A stretch of DNA of 64,000 nucleotides from Harmothoe impar (Eukaryota; Annelida; Polychaeta; Phyllodocida; Polynoidae): contig OX381704.1 in the NCBI GenBank assembly GCA_947462335.1, positions 123,924,004-123,988,003 of the forward strand. The letters are read 5' to 3'. The notes beneath the pieces were generated by a model. It searched no databases and was not told where the DNA came from. It saw nothing but the letters and a program-made list of their open reading frames with translations. Positions within the stretch are counted from its first letter, which is position 1. Each line of letters starts with the position of its first letter. This document shows positions 54,116-64,000 of this stretch, piece after piece. The translations under genes and the position numbers were made by a program.

Positions 54116-55940
54116 CTGGAGGGCGTTTTTCCCCATTGGTCCAATACGGGACCAATGTGGACACAAAATACGGACCGTATACGGGACCCGTATTGGGAAG
54201 CCCAAAAACAGTCTTTTCCCCCCCTCCATATCACGACCGTATGTGCATACGGGATTGGCATAAATTCTGCTGCATATGGGTTACCAATGCGGGACTCACC
54301 TGTCCTAATTGTAAAAATGTACAAAAACCAGTCTACATTCCAGGAAACCCCTAGGGAATTCCCTCTGTGACGTCATAATATAGAGACACATACGGGGGTA
54401 GGCTGGAAAGGGTCCGCATTCTGTTTTGGATGCTAGGGAATGGAGAGGGGAGGTCGGGGAATGGAGAAGGGAGGTCGGGGAATGGAGAAGGGAGGTCGGG
54501 GAATGGAGAAGGGAGGTCGGGAAAGGGACTGGATTTGGAGTGTTTTCTTCACCTCTGGCCCCAGCCAGCTCTGTACTCTGATAGCTATTGTCTACCAGCG
54601 TTTATACACAAGGAGTCTATACGCAGAGTTTCAGCTCCATAGGGCCATTATTTACCGAGTTACAGAAGAAAAGAGATTTTTTTGTGTAACTTCTTTTAAA
54701 CTCAATTTTTATTTTTTTTATTTCTTTTATTATATAGGTAGAAGTTGGACTTTACTTATCTATTCATTAAAACAATCCTAGAGCCATTTTTTTACATATA
54801 TATGTGCACTTTAAAAAGGGAGAAGGGAGGTGGGTGACTGTACTAGCTTACAGAAGAATGGTTTAGGTCCACATGACCTCCAACATTTGGCTTGCGATCT
54901 CCATTTCCTCATATACATATGAGAGGAGTTGGGGCCAGCTTGACTTAGCCTCTAGGTGGCAGCACCAACACAGCCCGGAATTTGCAGTCAGTGTCTATAC
55001 TAATGCTGCACATACCAGTGTACCGGTACCATAGCCTGTTTGGTCAGTAAAACATGGATCCACACATGGGAGAAACCTCTCTTGTGTTGCCTACCATGTC
55101 TGTAAACTCCCCCTTTTTAAAGTGCTATATATATGTAATAAAATGGCCCTAGAGTTATTTTAACGAGTAAATAAGTTAAGTCCAACTTCTACCTTCATGA
55201 TAAAAATTTTAAAAAAAAAGAATATAGATTTTCGGAGAAATTAGATGAAAAAGAGTCTTTTCTTCCATAACTTGGTAAATAATGGCCCTACAGAGCTGAA
55301 AATCTGCCTATAGACTCCTTGTGTATAAACAGTGGTAGACAATAGCTATCAGAGTACAGAGCTGGCTGGGGCCAGAGGTGAAGAAAACACTCCAAGTCCA
55401 GTGCCTTTCCCGACCTTTCATATCTCTTCCCCGACCTCCCTTCTCCATTCCCCGACCTCCCTTCTCCATTCCCCGACCTCCCTTCTCCATTCCCCGACCT
55501 CCCTTCTCCATTCCCCGACCTCCCTTCTCCATTCCCCAACCTCCCTTCTCCATTCCCATTGCCAAGGTCAAGGTCGCTACATTCAATGTGGATCTGGGGT
55601 ACTTTGTTACCTATGCGGGAGTTAAAATGTCCGTATGTGGGTGTTAAAATGTCCATATGCTGCATACGGGCACTTTTTTTGAATTTATGCTGCTCTGATG
55701 GCTCAGGAATTGAGGAGACTTATACGGACAGGATGTGGAAAAATAATCCCGTATCCGATGAGGAAAAACGCTATTTTCCCGTATGCGTATACGGGATTCC
55801 GTATAGGATACGGGATTCTGCTTTTTGGTAAAAAATGTCCGTATCCGATGAGGAAAAACACGTTTTGCCCGTATGGGATGCCGGGACCCCCGTATGACAC
55901 ATACGGACCCCAAAACCAATGGGGAAAAACAGCCTCCAGG
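54116..55940. repeat. 1.8-kb inverted-repeat element with 21-bp minisatellite arms
   Basis: The ends are CTGGAGGGCGTTTTTCCCCA and, inward from the right, CTGGAGGCTGTTTTTCCCCA. Subterminal parts are full of CCGTATGCG/ATACGGG words. A 21-bp unit, GGGGAATGGAGAAGGGAGGTC, repeats about 4 times at 54434-54530 and about 6-7 times in reverse complement at 55424-55557. The middle (54800-55250) shows no gene. It lies within a GPCR intron. Confidence 0.85.
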
Positions 55941-56076
55941 AGTATTCTTCAGTTCAATACATTTTTTTTGAATAGAACATCCCTGATAAACGAAGTGATA
56001 TCTTGGATCTCAGAAAACTGAAGTTTGCAGTTAAAATAATCACAGTGGATAACTTGTACATTTTGATCTTTTACAG

Positions 56077-56270
56077 TTTGGTAGTCAGATTGATAATCCA
56101 GAATATCTTTGCCGTGTGACAACATTCCACGAAACATGGGTCCGTGTGGTCTTTGATGTTGCCGTATACTTTGTTCTGCCAGTGCCCATCTTATGCTTTA
56201 ACTACATCTGTGCTGTACACAGCCTGCGTACCAGCATTAAGAAATCGAGGGAGATGACAGGAGATTCAAG
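56077..56270 (+). CDS. GPCR exon: ECL2, TM5, ICL3
   Basis: Acceptor tttacag, donor GTATGT from 56271. ECL2 has NPEYLCRVTTF, whose Cys is the usual disulfide partner of Cys3.25. TM5 is VVFDVAVYFVLPVPILCFNY with the conserved Pro5.50. ICL3 starts SLRTSIKKSREMTGDS. Ends with two bases of a split codon. Confidence 0.9.
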
Positions 56271-56370
56271 GTATGTTTTGTCATATCGGGCCATCATCAA
56301 TTAGCATTGGACTAATATCTGAGATTTGATATGCACGAAAGTAAGCAACACTATAATCAGTGGTTAGATG

Positions 56371-56629
56371 TGTAGTTTGGGTTTATTGTATATTAGGTAT
56401 GCGATGGTATTCACCTAGTACCCTACCCAGCTCTCTCTGACTGGCTAGTGGGGTGTGCCCCTTATATACAATAGGGCGGTGCAGCGCCACTGGTGGTTGG
56501 TGTGGGTACCAGGTAGCAGGTGTTCTTACGCTTTGTCCTCGCCTTGTATGCATGGACAAAGCAATCATATATGATATTCTTGGTCAATTAATGGCGGTTT
56601 GAGCCTTTATAACATCACAGTTTGAACTG
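56371..56629 (-). repeat. Possible solo LTR in GPCR intron
   Basis: Starts TGTAGTTTGGGTTTATTG and ends near AACATCACA. It contains CTTATATACA and CAGCGCCAC, words also found in the Gypsy-B LTR. No clear target duplication and no second copy in the window. Confidence 0.3.
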
Positions 56630-56951
56630 GCCATATATTTGTTTAGATACATCATTAGAGAACAATCCTGCCAAATGTATTTTTGGTGACAGGCAAGATT
56701 TATTTTCTATGCAAAAAGTATCTTAAACCTCATTATTTAGACCTAGAGTATATTTCATTCCTAATGATGTGCCTTTCTAGTGATAATAAGGATTTCATGA
56801 CAATGGATGAATTTGGATTGGTCAATCTAATCAATCGTTTTAAGGTGTTGCCACTCAGGTGGACATATCTGTACATGAATGTATATCTACAATCATGTAT
56901 TGATAAATAATGTTAATTAAACAGAGAGGCATTTGATGATTACTTTTACAG

Positions 56952-56985
56952 CAAGCAGACAGCAGCTGAAATAGCTCGCCTCAAG
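56952..56985 (+). CDS. GPCR micro-exon in ICL3
   Basis: 34 bases between ttttacag and GTAATC. Completes a Ser codon and encodes KQTAAEIARLK, the cytoplasmic run-in to TM6. The phase fits both neighbours exactly. Confidence 0.82.
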
Positions 56986-57157
56986 GTAATCACTCAGACT
57001 TAATCGATATGAACACTATATATATTCTATTCAAGTTTGACAGTCTATATGCAATTTCATTCTTTAGTTATACATTTTTAGACATTGATTCCTTCTAGGA
57101 GACTTGGCTATCTGATGAGCTTGACTCATGCATTGCTATTTTCTATTATATCCTCAG

Positions 57158-57360
57158 CTGACGTACATGATGATAATACTTGTTGTTATTTACATCATCA
57201 CCGTGACACCTGGCCGGATTCTGCAAGCCTATCTGTCATTTGATATAGGCCAATCTCGAACGTTTAGTTTCCGGTATGGGAAGAAGATTAAAGGTGCTAT
57301 TGATATGGTGAGAGGTATAAACAGCTGGACCAATGTGGTAGTTTATGCAATCATCTCAAG
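57158..57360 (+). CDS. GPCR exon: TM6, ECL3, TM7
   Basis: Acceptor tatcctcag, donor GTGAGT from 57361. TM6 is LTYMMIILVVIYIITVTPGR with the conserved Pro6.50. TM7 is GINSWTNVVVYAIIS: the usual N-P-x-x-Y reads N-V-V-V-Y, so the proline is missing. Ends with two bases of a split Arg codon. Confidence 0.9.
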
Positions 57361-58598
57361 GTGAGTTTTCTATCAAATCTGATTTAGGGAAATGCTTTAG
57401 ATTAAATTTTACAAGGCAGAATCAAACACAAGTGTTAGATAAACTCTTTAGGTTCTTGTGAGCCAATAATATCACAGGCATCCACTGTATAGGGGGTTCG
57501 CGGATAAGATTGGCAAGAGGGTCAGATAGTATGCCAGTTGCTAGGCATGGAATGTTTGAAATGACTGTTGGTAGGTATTACCGGGGTCCTAGGAAAACTG
57601 CAACAGTTGGCATGAGATAACAAAGATCTGCATATCAGGTAAAGTTATGGCCTTGAACATATAACAGAGAGGTCCTAGGTAATGGACCATAGATCCAATA
57701 GAATCCCCAGGGTCTGTACAGTGGGGGAAGGTATTGTCAACTACCTTTTATTCCTGATATTGTGCTGGTTGCTGGCCATGGAATGCTCAAAATTGCTGTT
57801 GCTAGGTAACAGAGTGGTCGTGCTAAAATGACAATAGTTCTAAAAGAATCGCTAGGGTCTTTATAGTGGGGTTGGGTAATTCTGATCACTAGATGATTGC
57901 AATAGCCATCCCAGGTATTTGAGTTTTCAGCATAAATGGTAAGAAAAATAAAGATATTTTCTCTCTACTGAAAGAGAAATGCAATTTTCAAGACAGAAGA
58001 TGCAAAAATCACTAAAACCAAATTTGTGTGATATCTATAAGGTTAGACTGGGGCTGTATCCCACTCAGCTTTCAGGTTCCTGGCATATTCCCTCAGCTTT
58101 ACCTCAGCAGCAATAACTCAAAAAAATACTCTAGCCTATGCCTTTTTATTGTACTACCAAACAGAAAAGAGTACTAAAAGGGTCCACCAGCCAATTCTAT
58201 TTCTGACAAAAGCCCATGGTGCCCCCTGGTGGTTAAAGTTTACAGTCCACACAGCCCGATCAAAACCTATTTGCTTAAGCATAGATAAAACCACATTTCA
58301 GCAGCTGGGAAATATTTTTTACCTCCAAATATCTATTTTTATTATACTCTTGATAAATTTGGAGGAAATATATGCAGAAAACATTACTCAAGGGGGGTAA
58401 TAGTTGACATGTGTGAAGTGAGAACAGTGGACTGTACACTCAATCCACCACTGGGCACCACAGTCCATACAGGACTAGAAATCTGCAATAATCACTTACA
58501 AAAAAACTGTATTTATATGAAACATTTCTCACAATATTCAAATGGACCCTTTAGTACTCTTTGTATTTTGGTACTACCTTGTCACTTGGTATTTTCAG

Positions 58599-58728
58599 AC
58601 AGTTCCGTGCAGCCTTCAAAGAGGTTCTGTTTCATTGCTGCAAAAAGCCATCAGGAGCAGATTCTACATCAGGAAATCCAGCTGCCATAAAAGGAACCCC
58701 TGCTGGTACAATAAAGCACCAAGTGTAG
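58599..58728 (+). CDS. GPCR last exon: helix 8 and C-terminus
   Basis: Acceptor gtattttcag. The first base completes an Arg codon, then QFRAAFKEVLFHCCKKPSG forms helix 8 with a likely palmitoylated Cys pair, and TAG at 58726-58728 ends the protein (GTIKHQV). An AATAAA at 58838-58843 is a plausible polyadenylation signal. Confidence 0.88.
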
Positions 58729-60057
58729 ATCTACGTTTGGCGACAGATTCGCCTGGTAACCAGGTTTACTGTGGACATGTGTTACTGCCACCTCTGGGTC
58801 CACTGGTGTCCAACAGACACTATAGTAGTAATTTTCTAATAAATGTAGTAAGTGGCCTCAGTGTATAAAGGATATATATAACTGTGCAGTTTTCACGATT
58901 AAAATGTCAATGCAAGGGCAAATCTAGGAAGGGAACCCAGACTCCAACTACATGCAGCTAATAGTCATGCAACATGGTAGGGTTCTGCTTGTTGTACTGA
59001 TGATGGAAATATACATGAAGGTGATTAGAATGGAGGCTCAATGAGGCAACACTTGCTGATAGACTCTTTACCTGAGCTGGATTTAGAAACTCCATTGTTC
59101 TATGATTGATATTGTTGTTTCATGTTAAGTGGGCTTATCATCAACCGTGTGATGGTACAAAGAATAATGTAACCTTGCAGTGACATCTTCACTTCACACC
59201 CATTTCAGCATAAAATTGTAAATCGGCTTTTTTATGGACGCTGCTTCTTTGTTTTCAGGCAAATCCCTTACATTTTAAGGTTTGCTCATGGTTCAGGGCT
59301 GTTGACTGCCCCATTATTTCTAAAGCAAAATATATAATGTCACCAAAACAATGCATAGGCAATAGGTTTCTGGTAAAACCTGATTCATCATCTGAGCTGT
59401 ATCTGCCAATAATTTATTTTATGTTATTGTACTGTGGGCAGTTTAGACTATAGATCCCATTGTGATTAAAATGTCCCTGTCCAACTCTAAAAAGTCTAAA
59501 GATACAAAGACTTAGTAGTCTTTTAAAAATCAACATTTTATAAATAATTTTATAATACAGCACAATATTGGGTTCTATTTTCGAATGCAGGACTATTTTA
59601 ACTATGAGATTATCCCATGGTACAGATGGTAAGAGTGAGTGTCTGAAGTTAAGAAGTTTAATGGACCAGAACAGGTTTTGTTTTGAATATCTTTATTTCG
59701 CCATACTTATTTCAAGTTACATGACAATCGTACCTGGGTTATCACCAGGATACAAAATGTTCAAAGTGTACAATAATGCTCTATCATGTATTAAAGTGAT
59801 TTCATCATGTTTAACATCACTTATCATTGTCATTCAATGTACCGGTAGGGCCCCGCCTAGGTAAGTACCCCTGCAAGGTCCTACTGGTAGTATACAAAGT
59901 ACAGAGCGAACTCATTAACCTTGTTAGGAAGTAGTCATGTAAATAGGGTACTTGACTAAATAGAAAAATTACAAGGCTCGAAAGAATGGTTGTATCCTTC
60001 ATCCCTACTGATAGTACTTCGGGATAAACCAAGTAAATTAATAACTTAATACGGTAC
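58729..60057. other. GPCR 3' UTR and downstream spacer
   Basis: AATAAA at 58838-58843 follows the GPCR stop by 110 bases. Beyond it I see AT-rich sequence without a supportable gene or repeat up to the Gypsy-B LTR. Confidence 0.45.
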
Positions 60058-60598
60058 TGTAGTTGGTCTCTTACTACGTATGTAACACTTGAGTACAAAA
60101 ACCAGACAAGGTAAATTAGACTGTAATATACGGCGACTTTATTATAGGAAACTCTTGGTGTATTATAATACCAGGTATAACCATCAGCTATACAAGAACA
60201 GTAACAGATATATAATACAGTAGGCAACCCTATAGCATAGAGTTAAGCCCGTGAGCACAGGGTGGTCATGTCACGACAGTCCCAAAACCTGACTGACTTC
60301 CAATGGGGAAGTAGCCGTCTTATATACAGCGCTGCGTAGCCACGTGACCGTACTAGCAGCGCCACCTGTTAGGTTCAGTTATGTAAAATGATTATGTAAC
60401 AACTACCGACGGTAACCGAAGGTGGTACCGGTACACTACCGTATAGATAACCGAACTAGAGGAGTCGGTGTATGTAACGAACCGAAGACACTAGTTATAT
60501 GAATAAAACAGTTATTAAACACAATAGAACCGTGTTACATCTTATAACATACAATAGATATACAACGATAACGTTAGACTTATAGTCAACCCGTTACA
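60058..60598 (-). repeat. Gypsy-B 3' LTR
   Basis: 541 bp, TGTAGTTGGTC ... ACCCGTTACA on the plus strand, matching 16586-17130. On the minus strand it is directly preceded by the polypurine tract TTAAGGGGGGTAG (60599-60611), so it is the 3' LTR of a minus-strand element. 60612-61530 between the tract and the ORF shows no gene. Confidence 0.88.
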
Positions 60599-61530
60599 CT
60601 ACCCCCCTTAAGAATGTAGGAAGGGCTGGGATTATAATAATAATACCTCTTGGATACATTATACACCACGTATATCTATTTATCAACAAGTAACATTTCT
60701 ACTCATAGTAAAAACAGGCATACATACATGAACATACAAGTTAACATGTACATAACAGTTTATATCAACAGTATTGTCTTTGGTATCAAACCACAGTCCA
60801 GTAGGCACATGATATAAAAACTGTCCAACTGATAGTCCTAGCCTAGTATCAGTTAAATAGAAAAGGCACCAATAACCACGTTGGAAACCCAACACATCAC
60901 CTACTACTTTCAGCAATGGTGTGAATCCGTGTGGAGTTAGTGTCCTTATATATAAATAATAGAACTATAATAGTTCTCACTTCCTTTGGCGAAGAAAAGT
61001 TTATAGATGGAACTATAGTAGTTCCCACTTCCTTTGGCGTAGAAAAGTTTATATATAAAAATCCATAATAGCGTATCCTAATTAAGGTGGGATAGGTCGT
61101 CATCCTTATTAGGGTTGGTACTCAAGTACCTAGCAGTTTATGGTGGTAGAGATGGATAGAGTCCAGCACCGGTATAGTGCTTCCATCTCTTGTGAAATAT
61201 AAATATAAAAAGGTAGGTCCGTGCCTCCCTATAAATAATTATCACAGGAGGATGATCCATATAATAGTTTATAGGTCACAATAGTAGAATGTGACCACAG
61301 GATCAGGAGCCCTGGACAGTAGTAGAGAACCGACGGTTGTGGCTTAGTAGTAAACCACGGTTGAAGACATCAGGCTGCTTACAGTGTGGTGGCAGTAGAG
61401 ACTAGGTTAAGTCACGACAGCACCGTCGGTCTGCTTCGGTTGTCCAGGGGCGTGTAGCTGCGTCGAGGGTTTAGTTTTACCTCCGAGGGGCGGAACAGTG
61501 CACCCCAGAGGGCCTGACAGGGGACCATCC

Positions 61531-62361
61531 TTAGGTGTCCATAGGGACACCACCGGATGGCTTTCCTTCCCCATCAGGACTTCCTCCAGGAGGGGCCTCC
61601 CTGGCGCAAACCACAGTAGCCTCCACCTGGAGAGGAAGGGCTCCACCTGTAGCATCCGAGTGGGTACTCGGCGCCACAGTAGGCTCCCCGCCGCTGACCA
61701 CCCGGGTAGAGTGTGCCATGAACGAGAATGGCATCTCATACCTGGGTGGGTGTACTGACAGTACTGGGGTCACAGGAGGAGCAGGCCTTGCGGCAAGCCC
61801 CAACCGAGACTGGAGATCTGGAAAACCAGTTCTCTCCCACTCTGTCAGCTTTAGCCCGAATTGTCGGAAGAACTTGGCGTCACAAGTTGTCAACCTTGAT
61901 TCTAGCTGCTCGATCGTAGCCCTCCAGAGGGCATGATCTTGTTCCAGATTCGCCTCACGCTCGGCAAGGATTCTGGTTCGTTCAGCGACCCAAGCTTTTC
62001 CCTCCCGGATAGCCTGTTCTCTGAGCAGCTTGTACTGCTCAAAGTAGGACTTCTCCAAGAAAGAAACCTGAAACTGGAGTAGCTTACTTGCGTTTTCAGC
62101 CATTTTCGCTCTGTAGCACTCAAATCCGGGGACTAGAGTGTCAGAGAAACCAGCGTCATAGGTAGGTCTGTCTCCGGGCAACACAGGTAACCCTGCTAGC
62201 CCATCGTCAACAGCCCTATGCTCAGGGTCTGGAGTCACCTCGTCATCCCTTACGGGGTCAGAGGTTGCTCCGTGCTGAGGTGGAGCAGTCGGCTGGGCTG
62301 ACGCCCCATCCGGCTGTTGTACCTCTACCTGGTCAGCGTCACTGACAGGTGAGACACCCTC
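61531..62361 (-). pseudogene. Gypsy-B ORF3: coiled-coil protein, cut by Polinton-3
   Basis: An open frame continuous from the Polinton junction at 62361 down to 61531. After an acidic/Pro-rich part comes a long coiled coil (SYFEQYKLLREQAIREGKAW, ILAEREANLEQDHALW, TIEQLESRLTTCDAK) and FFRQFGLKLTEWERT, which parallels RVFGMGLTQWSQT at the end of Gypsy-A ORF3. A Pro/Gly-rich tail follows. The place just before the polypurine tract and 3' LTR is the same as in Gypsy-A. The zinc-finger part expected upstream is beyond the Polinton insertion. Function unknown. Confidence 0.65.
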
Positions 62362-62439
62362 AGTAGTATAGTATGTATCGGAACGGGACTATAGTTAAGT
62401 ACTGTTTATTACTCAATCGACCTGCAGCCAATCAGAGGC

Positions 62440-62790
62440 CTCCATTTGGTCACGTGACCGGAAGTGACCTACTTAGGGGATTAGTGGTGAGGTCACGTGA
62501 CCTAGTTAGCCAATCAGAGGCCGCCATTTGGTCACGTGACCGGAAGTGAGGTCATATGACCTACTTATGGACCGGAAGTGACGTCATATGACCTACTTAG
62601 GGGACCGGAAGTGACCTACTTTAGGATCACGTGACCGGAAGTGACCTGATGAGTCACGTGACCGGAAGTGACGTCACATGACCTAATGGCCAACCGGAAG
62701 TGAGTGACCTGATTGAGGATCACGTGACCGGAAGTGACCTGATTGATCACGTGACCGGAAGAAGAAGAAGAAGAAGTGACGTCACGCGAC
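62440..62790. promoter_or_regulatory. Clustered CACGTGACCGGAAGTGAC boxes in Polinton terminal repeat
   Basis: At least eight copies of a TCACGTGACCGGAAGTGAC-like unit, combining an E-box (CACGTG), an ETS-like CCGGAAGT and, in some copies, a CRE-like TGACGTCA. Similar boxes occur at 15920-16250. The spacing is irregular. A promoter or packaging/origin role is possible; nothing in the sequence decides it. Confidence 0.5.
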
Positions 62791-63245
62791 TTAATGAAGA
62801 GATGAGCGTCTTTAAGGGGTCACGCGCTTTAAAATGTGATATCTTTTTTTTTGGAGGAGGAGGAGGAGGAGGAGGAGGAGGAGGAGGAGGAGAAGGAGGC
62901 GAGTCTCTTATTTTTTTCGGTAAACTAATAAAAAACACTACGATATAAGTTTTTTTTTTTTTTTCATTTTTTATTGTTTTACGAGCGACTGGAAGTGACT
63001 TATTGAACTAGGTAGAAGCGTTCTTTAGAGTGTATAAAGGGGGGGGGAGGGGAGGGGAGGGGAGGGAAGGGGAGGGGGGCCCCTTTAAGATGCATGGGGA
63101 GGGGGGCGCTTTTAGGATGCATGGGGCGAGTGGTGGGGGGGGGGAGGGGGGGAGGGGGGAGGGGGGCACTCTAGGGGGGTGGGGGGGCACTCTAAGGGGC
63201 GTTTGTCTCTTTTAAGAAAAAAAGAAAAGAAAAAGATTTCAATCG

Positions 63246-63287
63246 AGAGACACGCTTCTTCCTCTCGAGAGGAAGAAGCGTGTCTCT
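63246..63287. repeat. 42-bp perfect palindrome
   Basis: AGAGACACGCTTCTTCCTCTC followed directly by its reverse complement, centred on CTCGAG. It lies about 150 bases downstream of the death-domain gene stop. It could form a hairpin in RNA from either strand. Confidence 0.9.
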
Positions 63288-63438
63288 TCGTTTTTTTTTG
63301 TTTATCACGTGCTTCGATGAGGCGATCAGCTGCGACTGGAGGAAGTGACACTTTAAGAGGGCGCGCGTCTTAATTGTTATGATATTTTTTTTTTTTACTT
63401 ACTAATAAAGAAGACGTATGAAAATAAAACACAACAAT

Positions 63439-64000
63439 TCACATGTCCGTCGTTCTCGTTGTTTCTTGCTTGATAAAGTCAAGTAATATCGCGATGCCGA
63501 GGTCAAACTTTCCCATGTCCTCAGTCAACACTCGAAGGAGTTCAAAAGGTGTACCGCCGGCACCGTCAGCTTCATCTTGCCACATTTTCAACACTCGGAA
63601 GGCCCACTCAGCGGGACTTCCTCCGTATTCGCATTCTTCAGCGATCTTATCTAACCTCTCAGGCGACAATTTTAAATGGTCCCCCACCTCTTTCCACCTG
63701 CTACCTAGACGTCTGCCGAGGGTGCCCAAGTGCTTATGCATCGCGCGCGAGTCGGGGTTTTCGAAATCCAACCCCTGTCTGTGGAGAAGGGACATCCACT
63801 GAGCCAACAGTTCCACGCGTCTAATGCGGGTGAAGACGCGACCGAGCTCTCCCCATCTATGACGATGCGGGGTTTCACCCCACCAGACTCGGAACATCGC
63901 CGTACACAGCTCCTCCGGGGTCTTGACACTGCGCTCTACTAGAGCATCCATACGGGCGGCGGTAACTTTTAAGCTACTGCCCAACTCTCTCCAACAGCCG
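63439..64000 (-). CDS. Tandem death-domain protein (Polinton cargo), partial
   Basis: Ends at TGA 63439-63441; the frame is open to the window edge, so the start is outside. Two death-domain-like repeats. The C-terminal one is full: LGTLGRRLGSRWKEVGDHLK, LSPERLDKIAEECEYGGSPA, EWAFRVLKMWQDEA, then TPFELLRVLTEDMGKFDLGI. The six-helix pattern (L-G..W..V, L...L..I, A...L..W, T...L...L, F.L) is clear. The N-terminal one is partial (GSSLKVTAARMDALVERS, ELCTAMFRVWWGE, RVFTRIRRVELL). Death domains mediate homotypic assembly in apoptosis and innate signalling, so a viral-type element may use it to interfere with host complexes. No enzymatic domain is visible. It points toward the element terminus. Confidence 0.75.
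   Translation of the reverse strand, partial: GCWRELGSSLKVTAARMDALVERSVKTPEELCTAMFRVWWGETPHRHRWGELGRVFTRIRRVELLAQWMSLLHRQGLDFENPDSRAMHKHLGTLGRRLGSRWKEVGDHLKLSPERLDKIAEECEYGGSPAEWAFRVLKMWQDEADGAGGTPFELLRVLTEDMGKFDLGIAILLDFIKQETTRTTDM

Larger units (their letters stand above)
62362..64000 (+). mobile_element. Polinton-3, left end (continues past window)
   Basis: Begins AGTAGTATAGTATGTATCGG, matching the inverted terminus of Polinton-1 at 16282, and continues with CCTGCAGCCAATCAGAGGCC, also shared. 62440-62790 is a run of GTCACGTGACCGGAAGTGAC boxes. Then come a GGA microsatellite (62852-62895), a G-rich stretch (63040-63190), a perfect palindrome (63246-63287) and the first gene. It interrupts Gypsy-B ORF3. 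Confidence 0.8.

Noticed and set aside
59568..59864. Possible extra exon or membrane protein
   Set aside because: Hydrophobic frame but no splice sites fitting the GPCR, which already has a stop at 58728, and no homology recognised.
62700..63373. Pro- or Gly-rich short ORFs near Polinton-3 start
   Set aside because: They come from GGA and poly-G microsatellites and the perfect palindrome.

Overview
The window comes from the nuclear genome of an invertebrate animal. It contains GT-AG-spliced exons of a receptor gene and is packed with metazoan mobile DNA: Maverick/Polinton (adintovirus-like) elements, Gypsy LTR retrotransposons, CR1/L2-like LINEs, a tyrosine-recombinase retroelement, TTAA and 7-bp-target-site DNA elements, foldbacks and a SINE-like unit. 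I cannot name the species. I see no rRNA, tRNA gene, CRISPR array or bacterial operon.

Host gene. Six plus-strand exons (2388-2518, 53825-53954, 56077-56270, 56952-56985, 57158-57360, 58599-58728) join in frame into the TM3-to-C-terminus part of a rhodopsin-class GPCR. The first two are separated by a 51.3-kb intron, and nearly all the mobile DNA described here sits in that intron.

Intron layers, oldest first. (a) Inverted related ends near 2645-2870 and 53063-53290 look like the ends of an old Polinton (Polinton-2). Inside are a broken protease and capsid gene (3150-3860) and the N-terminal half of a protein-primed DNA polymerase (21956-23490). (b) A younger but decayed Polinton-1 (7429-16282, minus strand) keeps protease, major capsid, core, minor virion protein, integrase, scaffold-like protein, a small conserved protein, ATPase fragment and a terminal ORF. 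(c) A Gypsy-A copy (16471-21107) is partly deleted. (d) A second Gypsy-A copy spans 23527-53058, with matching CTTA target duplications at its two ends. It has been split by a LINE (45934-51876), by a tandem-repeat element (33507-43750) that itself carries a second LINE (33617-42063), by a tyrosine-recombinase element with split direct repeats (28332-32283) that holds a large foldback, and by a DNA transposon (27351-28314). Removing the inserts in order restores the Gypsy integrase reading frame at each junction.

Right end. Downstream of the GPCR lies an LTR of a second Gypsy family (60058-60598) with its polypurine tract and a coiled-coil ORF. A third Polinton (62362 to the window edge) is inserted in that ORF. 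Its first gene (63439-64000) encodes tandem death domains.

Most interesting: a NADAR-type domain at the C-terminus of a LINE ORF1; a zinc-finger/coiled-coil third ORF placed after integrase in Gypsy elements; the death-domain gene in a Polinton; and the readable nesting order inside one giant GPCR intron.
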